In this document: positions 1 to 8,927 of the stretch, one piece after another
How the letters are laid out: every line of letters starts with the position of its first letter
How positions within the stretch are numbered: the stretch's first letter is position 1
Source of the DNA: Clostridia bacterium
GTDB lineage: Bacteria; Bacillota; Clostridia; Oscillospirales; Butyricicoccaceae
NCBI GenBank assembly: GCA_017408485.1
Contig: JAFQUM010000014.1
Span: 62,001 to 126,000, forward strand
Reading direction: 5' to 3'
DNA length: 64,000 bases
Made by a program: the position numbers and the translations under genes
Notes under the pieces: model-generated
What the model saw: the letters and a program-made list of their open reading frames with translations, nothing else
The model's database searches: none
Told to the model about the DNA's origin: nothing

Positions 1-789
1 TTCAACGTGATAAAGACCTACCGCACCGTTAGAAGCGGTGGCGGCACCCATATCCTTAAGATAGGTGCAAGCCGCATCGGTCAGCTCTGTGCCTATCCAC
101 TTATCCAAGCCGCGAATAAAGGGAACTTCCTCCATGACCCGCATTCCGATAGCCGAGCCGAGTAACTGAGCCTCCGGCTTTTTGGTGGTCTGAATGTCGA
201 TTATCCAGGTTGCCCGTCTGCCCTCATCGGTCAGCAGGCCAAACTTGGGAACAAAGCCAACCACCGAGCCCATCAGGTCGATGATTCCGCTGTTGCGGTT
301 GCATCTTGCGCCAAGCACCGAGTTGGCATAGACAACTGCAGAGGATTCTGCCCAAGAGAGCACCTCGCCCTTTTGGGGCTTATTGCCCACCTGATCCATA
401 TAGCAGGTGCAGGTGAAGGCATCCTTGTCCATCAGACCCAGTTTATCAAGCTGACCCTCGTAGAAATCCTGCTTGGAGTACATAAAATTATTAAAAATAA
501 AATCCAAAAGGAAATTGCTGGGCACATTCTTGTCCAAGGGACGGGGGTCGACCGAGAAGGTCTGCTTTGAAACAGCGCCCGTCTCGATAAGCTGATCCAT
601 AAGGCTGTAAACGGGGCCTAAAGCCTTAAGGCCGAAGGATGTGACCAAATGATTGTGCTTTGATGTTACGGGAACCATCTCGGTAGCACCGAAAAGCTCA
701 CCGTAGCGCACCAAGGTCTGCATAACCTTGGCAAGCACCTCACCCTTTTCGCCGTCAAGTATGGCTTGTTGTTCTTTGGTAAGATTCAT
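1..789 (-). CDS. Aconitase X (AcnX, DUF521) catalytic domain protein, 3' end outside the window
   Basis: The reverse strand from the ATG at 787-789 is open to the window edge (263 codons). It begins MNLTKEQQAILDGEKGEV and contains YANSVLGARCNR, the hallmark of the aconitase X catalytic domain. Known members dehydrate cis-3-hydroxy-L-proline in bacteria or mevalonate 5-phosphate in archaea; family membership is clear but the substrate is not. A GAGGTG ribosome site lies 6 bases upstream. It starts 15 bases after the stop of the flavin oxidoreductase at 805-2871, so the two are probably one transcript. The small swivelling domain, fused or encoded separately in this family, would lie beyond base 1 and cannot be checked here. 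Confidence 0.85.
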   Translation of the reverse strand, partial: MNLTKEQQAILDGEKGEVLAKVMQTLVRYGELFGATEMVPVTSKHNHLVTSFGLKALGPVYSLMDQLIETGAVSKQTFSVDPRPLDKNVPSNFLLDFIFNNFMYSKQDFYEGQLDKLGLMDKDAFTCTCYMDQVGNKPQKGEVLSWAESSAVVYANSVLGARCNRNSGIIDLMGSVVGFVPKFGLLTDEGRRATWIIDIQTTKKPEAQLLGSAIGMRVMEEVPFIRGLDKWIGTELTDAACTYLKDMGAATASNGAVGLYHVE

Positions 790-804
790 ATTTTGCACCT
801 CGAC

Positions 805-2871
805 TTATATCTTCATTGCAACGTCCCAAGCCTGCCAAATGACAGTGCGCAGGTTGCCCACCTTGCAAGCATCACCGATAACGTGGATATTCTTGCCCTT
901 TTCGCAAAGGGGAGCGCTGCGGTAACCTGTGGACATAATGACATTGTCTGCATCTATCTTGAAGGATTTGCCATCCTTATCGGTGACCGTTACGCCGTCA
1001 GCGTAAACCTCGGCAAGTTTGGTCTCAAGATGTACGGGAACCTTTTTGGCATCGAAGAAATCACGCAAGAAGCTTGCGTTTGCAAGGCATACTCCCTTGA
1101 CATCGATGATGTCGGGCTTCATTTCTACAATGGTAGGCTTCTTGCCCTGCAGATAAAGCTCATATGCTATCTCACAACCGGTAAGTCCTCCGCCGACGAT
1201 GACAACGTTCTCGCCGACCTCTTTTTTGCCCAGCAGGAAGTCAATAGCCTCAATGCCGTACTCGGCAACACCCTTAACGGGCAGACGAATGGCATTTGCG
1301 CCGGTGGCAATGATATATTCATCAGCCTTGATGGAGGTCAGGTCGTTGATGCCTGTGTTAAGCTTGACCTCTATGGAGGGGAACTTGGTCAGCTCGCGGT
1401 TATACCAGGTGATGAGGTCGCGATCCTTCTCCTTAAAGGAGGGCGCAGCCGCCGCAATAAATGCGCCGCCCAGCTTATCACTCTTTTCATAAAGGGTGAC
1501 CTTGTGACCCCTCTTTGCACAGACGAGAGCGGCTTCCATACCGCCGATACCGCCGCCGATGACCGCTACGGTCTTCTTGTTTTCAGCGGGCTTTATGTAA
1601 TACTTCTTGCTTTGCATAGTTTCGGGATTCAGCGCGCAACGGGCAAGGCCGCGTGTGTCTCCGAAATCCTGATTGTTTGCGTGTCCCTTTGAATGTGAGA
1701 AGTTAAAGCAGCCGTTGTGGCAGCAGATGCAGGGACGGATATCTTCAATTCTGTCCTCGATCAGCTTGGTGATCCACTCGGGGTCAGAAAGGAACTGACG
1801 GGCAACACCCACGCCGTCGATAAGTCCGTCGGCAACAGCCTGAGCGCCTACATCGGGCTCCATTCTGCCTGCACAGACAACGGGAATGGTGACAAACTTC
1901 TTTATATGTGCAACATCCTCAAGGTTGCAGTTTTGGGGCATATACATAGGGGGATGTGACCAGTACCAGGAGTCGTATGTGCCGTTATCGGCATTGAGCA
2001 TATCATAGCCTGCATCCTGCAGGTAACGGGCCGCTTTTTCGCTCTCCTCCATCCCTCTGCCAACCTCGGTGTATTCCTCGCCGGGTACAGCGCCGGAGCG
2101 GAAGCCCTTCATCTTGGATTCAACGGAATAACGGAGCGAAACGGGGAAATCCTCACCGCATTTGCTCTTTATCTCCTTGACGATGTCGGTGGCAAAGCGG
2201 AAGCGGTTTTCAAAGCTTCCGCCATACTCGTCGGTGCGCTTGTTGGTGTATTCCATAGAGAACTGGTCAAGCAGATATCCCTCGTGAACAGCGTGAACTT
2301 CAACACCGTCAACTCCCGCTTCCTTACACAGAGCGGCGGTCTTTCCGAATGCTTCAATGATCTCGCGGATCTGCTTTAAGGTCATAGCGGGACAGGTGAT
2401 GCCGTCTGCCCAACGGGAAGGCAGCTCACTGGGACTTGCCAGCTGATAGCTTGTGTCTATGATGGGCTTGAGTATGGTGCGGGTAACGGCATTTTTGTGC
2501 AGAGGAGCAATATGGTCGGTGATCGCCCAGCTTCTGCCCATACCTGCGGTCAGCTGAATAAACAGCTTTGCGCCGGTCTTATGTATTTCGTCCATGAACT
2601 CCTTAAGGTCACGGAACATCTTCTTATTTTTATAGAGCCAAGTACCCAAGATGGTATCTCTGATGGGTGCAATGCCGGGAATGATAAGACCTACATTGTT
2701 TTTTGCGCGCTCGAGGAAAAAGTTTGCTGCCTCCTTGTCAAACTTACAGCCGGTAAACTCCATCCAGCCGAAGAGTGAGGTTCCGCCCATAGGGCAGAGA
2801 ACGATTCTGTTTTTGATCTCAACATTGCCTATTTTCCAAGGCGTAAACAGCGCTTCGTATTTTGCGTCCAT
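805..2871 (-). CDS. Old yellow enzyme family NADH:flavin oxidoreductase / 2,4-dienoyl-CoA reductase-like
   Basis: About 688 residues in the three-part layout of dienoyl-CoA reductase, BaiCD/BaiH and trimethylamine dehydrogenase. An N-terminal FMN TIM barrel carries HAVHEGYLLDQF and TNKRTDEYGGSFENR. A 4Fe-4S ligand set follows (RPCICCHNGC with a later Cys in LARCALNPE). The C-terminal FAD/NAD part has GGGIGGMEAAL and a second GGGLTGCE dinucleotide motif. It probably moves electrons from NAD(P)H through FAD and Fe-S to FMN to reduce an activated C=C bond; the substrate is unknown. The open frame extends upstream to 3093, but ATG 2871 is chosen because AAGGGAG precedes it by a normal distance and a promoter lies at 2915-2943. 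Co-transcribed with the AcnX gene. Confidence 0.88.
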   Translation of the reverse strand: MDAKYEALFTPWKIGNVEIKNRIVLCPMGGTSLFGWMEFTGCKFDKEAANFFLERAKNNVGLIIPGIAPIRDTILGTWLYKNKKMFRDLKEFMDEIHKTGAKLFIQLTAGMGRSWAITDHIAPLHKNAVTRTILKPIIDTSYQLASPSELPSRWADGITCPAMTLKQIREIIEAFGKTAALCKEAGVDGVEVHAVHEGYLLDQFSMEYTNKRTDEYGGSFENRFRFATDIVKEIKSKCGEDFPVSLRYSVESKMKGFRSGAVPGEEYTEVGRGMEESEKAARYLQDAGYDMLNADNGTYDSWYWSHPPMYMPQNCNLEDVAHIKKFVTIPVVCAGRMEPDVGAQAVADGLIDGVGVARQFLSDPEWITKLIEDRIEDIRPCICCHNGCFNFSHSKGHANNQDFGDTRGLARCALNPETMQSKKYYIKPAENKKTVAVIGGGIGGMEAALVCAKRGHKVTLYEKSDKLGGAFIAAAAPSFKEKDRDLITWYNRELTKFPSIEVKLNTGINDLTSIKADEYIIATGANAIRLPVKGVAEYGIEAIDFLLGKKEVGENVVIVGGGLTGCEIAYELYLQGKKPTIVEMKPDIIDVKGVCLANASFLRDFFDAKKVPVHLETKLAEVYADGVTVTDKDGKSFKIDADNVIMSTGYRSAPLCEKGKNIHVIGDACKVGNLRTVIWQAWDVAMKI

Positions 2872-2914
2872 TTTTTGCACTCCCTTTTTATACAATATTA
2901 TACACAATATATCT

Positions 2915-2943
2915 ATTTTACTCCTTTTTGCCCGATTGGTCAA
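2915..2943 (-). promoter_or_regulatory. Sigma-A type promoter of the flavin oxidoreductase/AcnX operon
   Basis: On the reverse strand TTGACC (2938-2943) is followed after 17 bases by TAAAAT (2915-2920). A second TATAAT-like element lies nearer the gene inside an A/T-rich imperfect palindrome of TTGTGTATAA and TTGTATAA type, a possible operator. This is a motif match only. Confidence 0.6.
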
Positions 2944-2952
2944 GTAAAGGGG

Positions 2953-2986
2953 AAAGGGCTTGCATCCATTGAGATACAAGCCCTTT
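2953..2986 (-). terminator. Hairpin terminator after the beta-helix protein gene
   Basis: A 10-bp perfect stem (AAAGGGCTTG at 2953-2962 with CAAGCCCTTT at 2977-2986) lies just past the stop of the gene ending at 3017. The reverse-strand tail CCCCTTTACTT is a weak U-tract, so termination may be partial. Confidence 0.55.
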
Positions 2987-3016
2987 GAAAAAAGAAGAGA
3001 AAAGAGAAAGAAAACG

Positions 3017-5161
3017 CTATTTTTTCTTGATGATAAGGGTAATGGCAACACCCGCACCGATACCGAGGATAAATGTAATTGCCGCGGCGGCAATTACTAC
3101 GGGCAGAGAATAGCTAAGCACCTTTTCTGCCGTTGTCAGCTTGTCGGAGCTGTCGTTGGGAGTCAGCGCTCCATCGGGGGAGAGAACCTCGTTTGTGCCC
3201 TCTTCGTCGCTGAAGGTCTTGCCGCAGACCGAGCAGATGTAATGCTCGCCGCTCTTGGCAAGTATATGGTCTCCACTGTCGGAAACACCTGAGAAGGCAT
3301 TGACCTTTTCGGTCATTTCAAAGCTTGTGGGCGATAGGCAAGAAGCAAAGGCATTTTGACCGCCCTGCTGATTGGGACGGGTATTGCCATTCATATCGGG
3401 AATGGTTGTGCCGTCGGGCATCTGGGGACGCTGATTGGGATCAAAGGTGCCGTCGGGCATCTGGGGAAGAGTTGTCCCGTCGGGCATGGTGCCTTGCTGA
3501 TTTCTGTCACCGCGGTTTCCGCCACCGAAGAAATCACCGAATCCGCCGCCGCCAAAGCCGCCGCCCATTCCGCCTACAGCATTTCCGCTATAGCACTGCT
3601 GTGCCGAGTCGGAAAACGCGCTAACCGTGGCTATATCATAAACGCCATTGCGTTCTGTGCCCGTAACATTGCCGCCAACATAGACATTATAGCTGCCGCC
3701 TATCTGCAAGGCGGGACAGGAGATGACTGCACCCTGATAACTGCGTATTTTTGTTCCCGCTACCTCGTCCTTGTCGGGGTCATAGGCGAAGACCATATTT
3801 CCGTCTTTGTCGGTGATTATGACCGCCTCATCCGCACTTTGCGAGGAGGAGAAGCGGAGATTCATAGTCGCTTGAGCTGAGTCGGAGTCATCGTCAGCCT
3901 TTGCCCAATCCATAGTCGAGCCAAAGGAAGCCACAGTGCCGCCGTTTATATATGAGCCAAAATCGGAATCCATTCCCGAGTCGGCGCGGGGGTTTGCCAT
4001 AGAAATGACCGTGCCGCCGTTGATGACAAGATAGCCGTTAGAGTCGATTCCGTCACCCTCAGCGCCGAGACCTGCAAGTATATGCACCTCGCCGCCGTTT
4101 ATCTGTGCAACAGAAACTCCGTCCTCGTTGACATTGATTCCGTCATTGTCGGAAAATATGTTGATATTACCGCCGTTTATGCCAAGATGCAGCTCGGTGT
4201 CAAGACCCTCATAGCCTGAGGTGATGTTCAGCACACCCGTACCCTTGCTTTCACCGTTGATGGTCATAGACATATAGGAATAAAACGCGCCATCGGTCTT
4301 GCGTTGCTTTTTCTGTACGGGAATGGCAGAAGTGTCGTTTTCATCCTTCAGCTTGGTGCGAAGCATACGATAAACATTTTCGCCGCTGAAATTATTTGTG
4401 GTGCCGTCGGCAATGATGACCCTTGCGCCCGCATCGGTCAGGTCGACGGATTTTGAATAAGCCTCTCTGTCCTCCCAGGTATTGTCACATTCATAAACAC
4501 TGTAGAAGACCAAAGCGGGAGCAACTGTGCAGGTCACATCTACGCCATTTAAAACAAGTGTGACCTTTTTGCTCTCATCTGCAAAAACATCGTCGCTGTC
4601 ACCCAAGTCTATCCAGATCTGTCCGTGCCAGGTGCCTTCAAGAATATATATTCCCGCTTTTGTAATGTGAAGCACCGCGTTATTATATGCCTCCTCGGGG
4701 GTATGCATCATATCCTCGGGCACCGAATTGCCCTCTACGGGCAGGGTGGCAAAGATATATTTTGCATACTCGGCGCAGGTGTAGTAATAGCACCATTCCT
4801 GCTCACCGTCGTAGCTTTGACGCTTAAAGCCGCTTGTATCAAGCTTGGGGAAGTAATAAATATCGTGAGCAATATACACATCACCCTCAGGCTTTGTTCC
4901 TGTGTAATACTCGGCGGGGGCATTTTTGACCTCATCGTGAGCAATGCCGGGGTCAGCGTGCCAGGTGTAGTCGAACTCCTTGATCGCACTGCCGTCGATC
5001 ATTGCCGAGTGGGTATAGCTGCCGTCGGTGTTTTGGGTACTGCTCAGCTTGATGGTGTGGGCATCGGTGTAGCTGCCTTCTGCCGCAAATGCAGCGGGGG
5101 CAATAGCCAAAAGCATACAAGCACAGATGCACATTGCAAGAAAACGAATCATTCTTTTCAT
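3017..5161 (-). CDS. Secreted carbohydrate-binding beta-helix protein (Cthe_2159-like), membrane-anchored
   Basis: 714 residues from ATG 5161, which has GGAAAGGAAG 9 bases upstream; the longer frame to 5206 has no better site. Residues 1-24 form a signal peptide ending AAFAAEG. The middle carries right-handed beta-helix turns (LHLGINGGNINIFSDNDG, INGGEVHILAGLGAEGDG, LVINGGTVIS) as in the Cthe_2159 carbohydrate-binding family (PF14262). A Gly/Pro-rich stretch with PDGTT repeats follows, then a CSVCGKTF pair of cysteines. A final hydrophobic helix plus IIKKK suggests a C-terminal membrane anchor. The likely role is binding plant polysaccharide at the cell surface. It stands alone, divergent from the ECF sigma gene. 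Confidence 0.8.
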   Translation of the reverse strand: MKRMIRFLAMCICACMLLAIAPAAFAAEGSYTDAHTIKLSSTQNTDGSYTHSAMIDGSAIKEFDYTWHADPGIAHDEVKNAPAEYYTGTKPEGDVYIAHDIYYFPKLDTSGFKRQSYDGEQEWCYYYTCAEYAKYIFATLPVEGNSVPEDMMHTPEEAYNNAVLHITKAGIYILEGTWHGQIWIDLGDSDDVFADESKKVTLVLNGVDVTCTVAPALVFYSVYECDNTWEDREAYSKSVDLTDAGARVIIADGTTNNFSGENVYRMLRTKLKDENDTSAIPVQKKQRKTDGAFYSYMSMTINGESKGTGVLNITSGYEGLDTELHLGINGGNINIFSDNDGINVNEDGVSVAQINGGEVHILAGLGAEGDGIDSNGYLVINGGTVISMANPRADSGMDSDFGSYINGGTVASFGSTMDWAKADDDSDSAQATMNLRFSSSQSADEAVIITDKDGNMVFAYDPDKDEVAGTKIRSYQGAVISCPALQIGGSYNVYVGGNVTGTERNGVYDIATVSAFSDSAQQCYSGNAVGGMGGGFGGGGFGDFFGGGNRGDRNQQGTMPDGTTLPQMPDGTFDPNQRPQMPDGTTIPDMNGNTRPNQQGGQNAFASCLSPTSFEMTEKVNAFSGVSDSGDHILAKSGEHYICSVCGKTFSDEEGTNEVLSPDGALTPNDSSDKLTTAEKVLSYSLPVVIAAAAITFILGIGAGVAITLIIKKK

Positions 5162-5377
5162 TAGGAAAAACTTCCTTTCCATAATCTTGCCATTATTATG
5201 CACCATAATTTTTACGAAAATTAATAGATTTATTAAACAGTTTGTGAATAACTGTCGCTTTTGCAGGGTGACGGCAGGGATATTTTATGATAAAATAAAA
5301 ATAGTTATCAAGATTTATCCCGCTTTTGCGACTATATAGGTAAGAGCTCTTAACACTTGAGTGAGAGGGGGAAAAGT

Positions 5378-5935
5378 ATGGACGATAAGCAAATAATTGA
5401 GCTGTATTTCAGCCGAGATGAAGCCGCTATCGATGAAACCGACAAAAAATACGGCAAGCTTTGCTATGGTGTAGCCTATAATCTTTTAAGAGATCTGCAA
5501 GACTCCGAGGAGTGTCTCAACGACACCTATCTTGCGGCGTGGAACAAGATGCCGCCCGAAAACCCCAATGCCCTCAGCGCCTTTTTGGTGCGTATAGTAC
5601 GCAATATATCCATAAGTATTTTCCGTGCTAAGCGGGCGAAGAAGCGCTATAGCGGCTTTGAGACTTTGCTTTCAGAGCTTGACGAGTGCATTCCGTCACC
5701 AAGCAATACCGAAAACGAGGTCGAGGGTAGGGAGCTTTCCCGTATCGTGGACGATTGGCTGCAAGGTCAGTTTGACAGCGATTGTGCAATATTCGTCCGC
5801 AGATATTTCTACGGCGAAACGGTCACAAAAATTGCCGATGATTTTGGCTTGACCCCCGATAAAATGTCACAACGCTTGTTTGCGCTTCGCAAAAAGCTTA
5901 AAGCCTATTTGCAAAAGGAGGGCATAAATCTATGA
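5378..5935 (+). CDS. ECF-type RNA polymerase sigma factor
   Basis: 185 residues from ATG 5378, behind GAGAGGGGG at 6 bases. Region 2 (YGVAYNLLRDLQDSEECLND...AFLVRIVRNISI) binds core enzyme and the -10 element. Region 4 (VTKIADDFGLTPDKMSQRL) is the -35-binding helix-turn-helix. Residues between carry the usual acidic linker. The stop overlaps the start of the serpin gene as ATGA, so the two are translationally coupled. In this family the partner encoded directly downstream is normally the anti-sigma factor, which makes the serpin the candidate regulator. Confidence 0.9.
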   Translation: MDDKQIIELYFSRDEAAIDETDKKYGKLCYGVAYNLLRDLQDSEECLNDTYLAAWNKMPPENPNALSAFLVRIVRNISISIFRAKRAKKRYSGFETLLSELDECIPSPSNTENEVEGRELSRIVDDWLQGQFDSDCAIFVRRYFYGETVTKIADDFGLTPDKMSQRLFALRKKLKAYLQKEGINL

Positions 5936-7344
5936 AAAGTGAAAAACTGTATGATGCAATAACCAATATAAGTGAAGAAAACATCACCCGTTGCGACAAC
6001 GCGGTGAAAAAGATGAAAAAGCCGTCAAAAAAGCTGTGGATATCCTGGGTTGCCGCAATGCTGGTGGTAGCTATCGTGGTCGGTGTGGTGCTTTGGCCCG
6101 GCAAGGATTCCATAGTCATCTCTGCAAATGCCATTTTTGAGGCGGAGTATCCCGATAGAAGCGATCTTTCATACCGTCCGGTCAATAATGAACTTAAAGA
6201 GTGCCTTTCCCCCTTCTTTAATGATTTTATAGCAAGATCGCTAACGGGGGCGGGAGATGAAAATGTTCTTGTATCGCCTCTCTCTGTTTATATGGCAATG
6301 TGTATATTGGCAGAATCCACAAGCGGTGAAAGCAGAGAGCAGATACTTGATGTGCTGGGATATGCAGATAAAGAGATATTGGGTCTTTCCCAAATGGAGC
6401 TTTTGAGAACAAGCGCCAAGACCATTTTTAACTCTGTGCATAACACCCATAAAAGTGCGACCCGTCTGCTTGCCAACTCGGTGTGGCTTGATAAATCCGT
6501 AGAGTTTAACTCTTCTACAATGAAAACCATTGCCGATAACTTTTATACATCTTCATTCAGCGGCAATTTAGGCAGCGATGAGATGAATAAAGTGGCGCAA
6601 TCGTGGCTCAACGAAAATACCAAGAATATTTTAAGTGAGCAGATCAAAGATATCGAGCTTGCCCCCGAAACCCTTTATGCCATAATGTCCACCGTGTATT
6701 TTAAAGGAAGTTGAGACAATGAGTTTAATAAAAGCATGAATACCCAAGGCATATTCCACGGTGCAAAGGGAGATGTACCTGTGGCGTTTATGAATAAAAA
6801 GACTATCCATAACTATTACTGGGGCGAGGGATTTGCGGCAATAAGCTATCGTATGCAGGGCGGAGACAGTATGTGGTTTATTTTGCCCGACGAGGGAGTA
6901 GAGGCAGAGACCCTTTTTAATAGTCAGCAGGTGTTGGAGTTTATGACCCCCGTAAAGAAGACCGCAGAGTCAAAATCCCTTATTGTCAATATGTCAATTC
7001 CCAAGTTTGATGTTGAGTATAATACCGACCTGTCAGACGTGCTGAAACAGATGGGGATCACCGACGTGTTTGATCCTTTAAAGTCGGATATGTCACCGGT
7101 GCTGAAGGGTGGGGCTTTGCCAAGCGGATACTCACTCTATGCCACCGAAGTGAAGCACGGAGTTCGTGTAAGAATTGACGAAAAGGGTTGCGAAGGCGCG
7201 GCATATACAATTATACCCGCAGCGCCCGGTGCATCCGAGCCGCCCGACGATGAGGTAGACTTTATCGTTGACCGCCCCTTCATCTTTGCGGTAACCGACA
7301 GCAATGGCCTTCCAATATTTGCCGGAATCGTAAATATGCCATAA
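5932..7344 (+). pseudogene. Membrane-anchored serpin in the anti-sigma position, interrupted by one in-frame TGA
   Basis: One frame of 470 codons is split by TGA at 6712-6714 (codon 261). Both halves are plainly one serpin: the first ends TVYFKGS and the second resumes DNEFNKS, so the stop replaces the Trp of the invariant YFKG-x-W motif. Residues 1-35 are basic and cytoplasmic, about 36-53 form a membrane helix, and the serpin fold lies outside the cell. The C-terminal part has the hinge DEKGCEGAAYT and the closing VDRPFIFAV...IFAGIVNMP. Counting from the hinge puts the cleaved bond near small residues (PAAPGAS), suggesting an elastase-like target; this is inference. The gene overlaps the sigma factor by ATGA. 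A re-initiating ATG exists at 6736, but half-serpins should not fold as inhibitors. It may be a recent mutation, a read-through product or an assembly error. Confidence 0.85.
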
Positions 7345-7370
7345 GAACAAAATAGCACAAAATAGATCAA

Positions 7371-7406
7371 AAAACGCATTGTCCAAAAAAGGACAATGCG
7401 TTTTTT
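7371..7406. terminator. Bidirectional intrinsic terminator after the serpin
   Basis: A 14-bp perfect stem with an A6 loop (7371-7384 with 7391-7404) is followed by a T-run on the forward strand and preceded by an A-run. It separates the sigma/serpin unit from the citrate operon. Confidence 0.9.
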
Positions 7407-7460
7407 GTTGTGCAAAAAGCGAAGCAGAGCAAGAGCTGAAAAATATTTATAAAACTGTCA

Positions 7461-7489
7461 TTGACAAGGATTGTACAATTGTATATAAT
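7461..7489 (+). promoter_or_regulatory. Consensus sigma-A promoter of the citrate operon
   Basis: TTGACA (7461-7466), exactly 17 bases, TATAAT (7484-7489): a perfect match to the housekeeping consensus. Transcription would start near 7496, leaving a short leader before the ribosome site at about 7507-7514. A promoter this strong usually needs repression; see the palindromes at 7470-7497. Confidence 0.9.
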
Positions 7490-7497
7490 TGTACAAT
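7470..7497 (+). promoter_or_regulatory. Twin ATTGTACAAT palindromes, probable GntR operator
   Basis: Two identical, perfectly self-complementary 10-mers lie at 7470-7479 and 7488-7497, centres 18 bp apart. One is inside the promoter spacer and one covers the -10/start region. The arrangement suits a dimeric repressor blocking polymerase. The FCD-type GntR protein encoded as the last gene of the same operon is the natural candidate. The pattern is seen; the pairing with the regulator is inferred. Confidence 0.7.
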
Positions 7498-7521
7498 CAA
7501 ACAAAAAGGAGGGGACAGGCA

Positions 7522-8922
7522 ATGCCCGACCACTATAATGAGTTAATGATGAATACAAACACCAACCTGCTTGAAAAAACTGAGTTCAAATATGTATTGC
7601 AGGATGTTGCAGAGCCTAATCTTTACAGATTTTTGTTCAATTATGATGAGATCCCCAAAATTGCCTTTAACAGAAGGCTTGTTCCTATGAATATGCCTAA
7701 GGATATATGGATCACCGATACTACCTTCAGAGACGGACAGCAGTCAAGAGAGCCATACACCACCGAGCAAATAGTTACGCTCTATGATATGCTCCATCGT
7801 TTGGGAGGGCCAAAGGGTATCATTCGGCAGAGTGAGTTTTTTCTTTACAGCAAAAAGGATCGTGATGCCGCCTACAAATGTATGGAAAAGGGATACAAGT
7901 TTCCCGAGGTAACAAGCTGGATACGTGCTTCTAAAAAAGACTTTGAAATGGTAAAAGAGATAGGTATGAGTGAAACGGGAATCCTCGTCAGCTGCTCGGA
8001 CTATCACATTTTTTATAAAATGGGGATGAGCCGCCGTCAGGCGATCGATCACTATATCTCTGTAGTTCGTGACTGTATAGAAACGGGTGTAAAGCCCCGT
8101 TGTCATTTAGAGGATATAACAAGAGCGGATTTCTATGGATTCGTTGTTCCTTTTGTATTGGAGCTGTCCAATCTGATGAAGGAATCGGGGGTTCCCATTA
8201 AAATACGTGCTTGCGATACGCTGGGTTACGGGGTCACCTTGCCGGGTGCAGCCCTTCCCCGAAGCGTTCCCGGAATCATATACGGACTCAATCATCATTC
8301 CCGCATTCCGTCGGAGCTTATCGAGTGGCACGGACACAATGATTTTTACGGAGCGGTAAATACGGCAACCACTGCGTGGCTTTACGGTGCATCCGCGGTC
8401 AATTGCTCATTGCTGGGCATTGGAGAAAGAACGGGAAATTGTCCTTTGGAAGCAATGGTAATAAACTACGCACAGCTAAAGGGCACTCTCGACGGAATGG
8501 ATCCTTTGGTCATAACCGAGATAGCAGAGTATTACGAAAAGAAGATAGGCTATCACATTCCTCAAAGAACGCCCTTTGTAGGTGAGGATTTCAATGTCAC
8601 AAGAGCAGGTGTGCATGCTGATGGGCTGAACAAAAATGAGGAGATATACAATATCTTTAACACCGAAAAGCTGCTGGGAAAACAGCCAAAGGTTATGATA
8701 AACAATACCTCGGGTGTTGCGGGAATCGTGCACTGGATACACTCCCATTATGATGAGAATGGTAAAATATCCAAGCAAAGTCCCGCTGTGGCGGATATTC
8801 ACGATTGGATAGTCACTCAGTACAATGATGGGCGGGTAACCGCTATTTCTGACGGCGAGCTTTACAGCCTTACCGATAAAATGAATATGAAGTACAATTT
8901 AGGTATGAAGAGAAAGGGCTGA
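7522..8922 (+). CDS. Re-citrate synthase (isopropylmalate/homocitrate synthase family)
   Basis: 466 residues of the HMGL-like TIM-barrel family: DTTFRDGQQSR at the N-terminus holds the catalytic Arg and metal-binding Asp, and EWHGHNDFYGAVN supplies the His-x-His metal ligands. The chosen ATG 7522 follows AGGAGGGG by 7 bases; the longer frame to 7489 would begin inside the -10 element. In Clostridium kluyveri and other anaerobes this branch makes citrate from acetyl-CoA and oxaloacetate with Re stereochemistry, replacing the usual citrate synthase. The next genes being aconitase and isocitrate dehydrogenase fits that reaction. Homocitrate synthase of a lysine pathway is the alternative, but no other alpha-aminoadipate gene is present. 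Confidence 0.82.
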   Translation: MPDHYNELMMNTNTNLLEKTEFKYVLQDVAEPNLYRFLFNYDEIPKIAFNRRLVPMNMPKDIWITDTTFRDGQQSREPYTTEQIVTLYDMLHRLGGPKGIIRQSEFFLYSKKDRDAAYKCMEKGYKFPEVTSWIRASKKDFEMVKEIGMSETGILVSCSDYHIFYKMGMSRRQAIDHYISVVRDCIETGVKPRCHLEDITRADFYGFVVPFVLELSNLMKESGVPIKIRACDTLGYGVTLPGAALPRSVPGIIYGLNHHSRIPSELIEWHGHNDFYGAVNTATTAWLYGASAVNCSLLGIGERTGNCPLEAMVINYAQLKGTLDGMDPLVITEIAEYYEKKIGYHIPQRTPFVGEDFNVTRAGVHADGLNKNEEIYNIFNTEKLLGKQPKVMINNTSGVAGIVHWIHSHYDENGKISKQSPAVADIHDWIVTQYNDGRVTAISDGELYSLTDKMNMKYNLGMKRKG

Positions 8923-8927
8923 TATAT

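Noticed and set aside
766-1692. 308-codon forward open frame opposite the flavin oxidoreductase
   Set aside because: It lies wholly antisense to a gene with clear family motifs, has no ribosome site and resembles no protein; it follows from the codon bias of the real gene.
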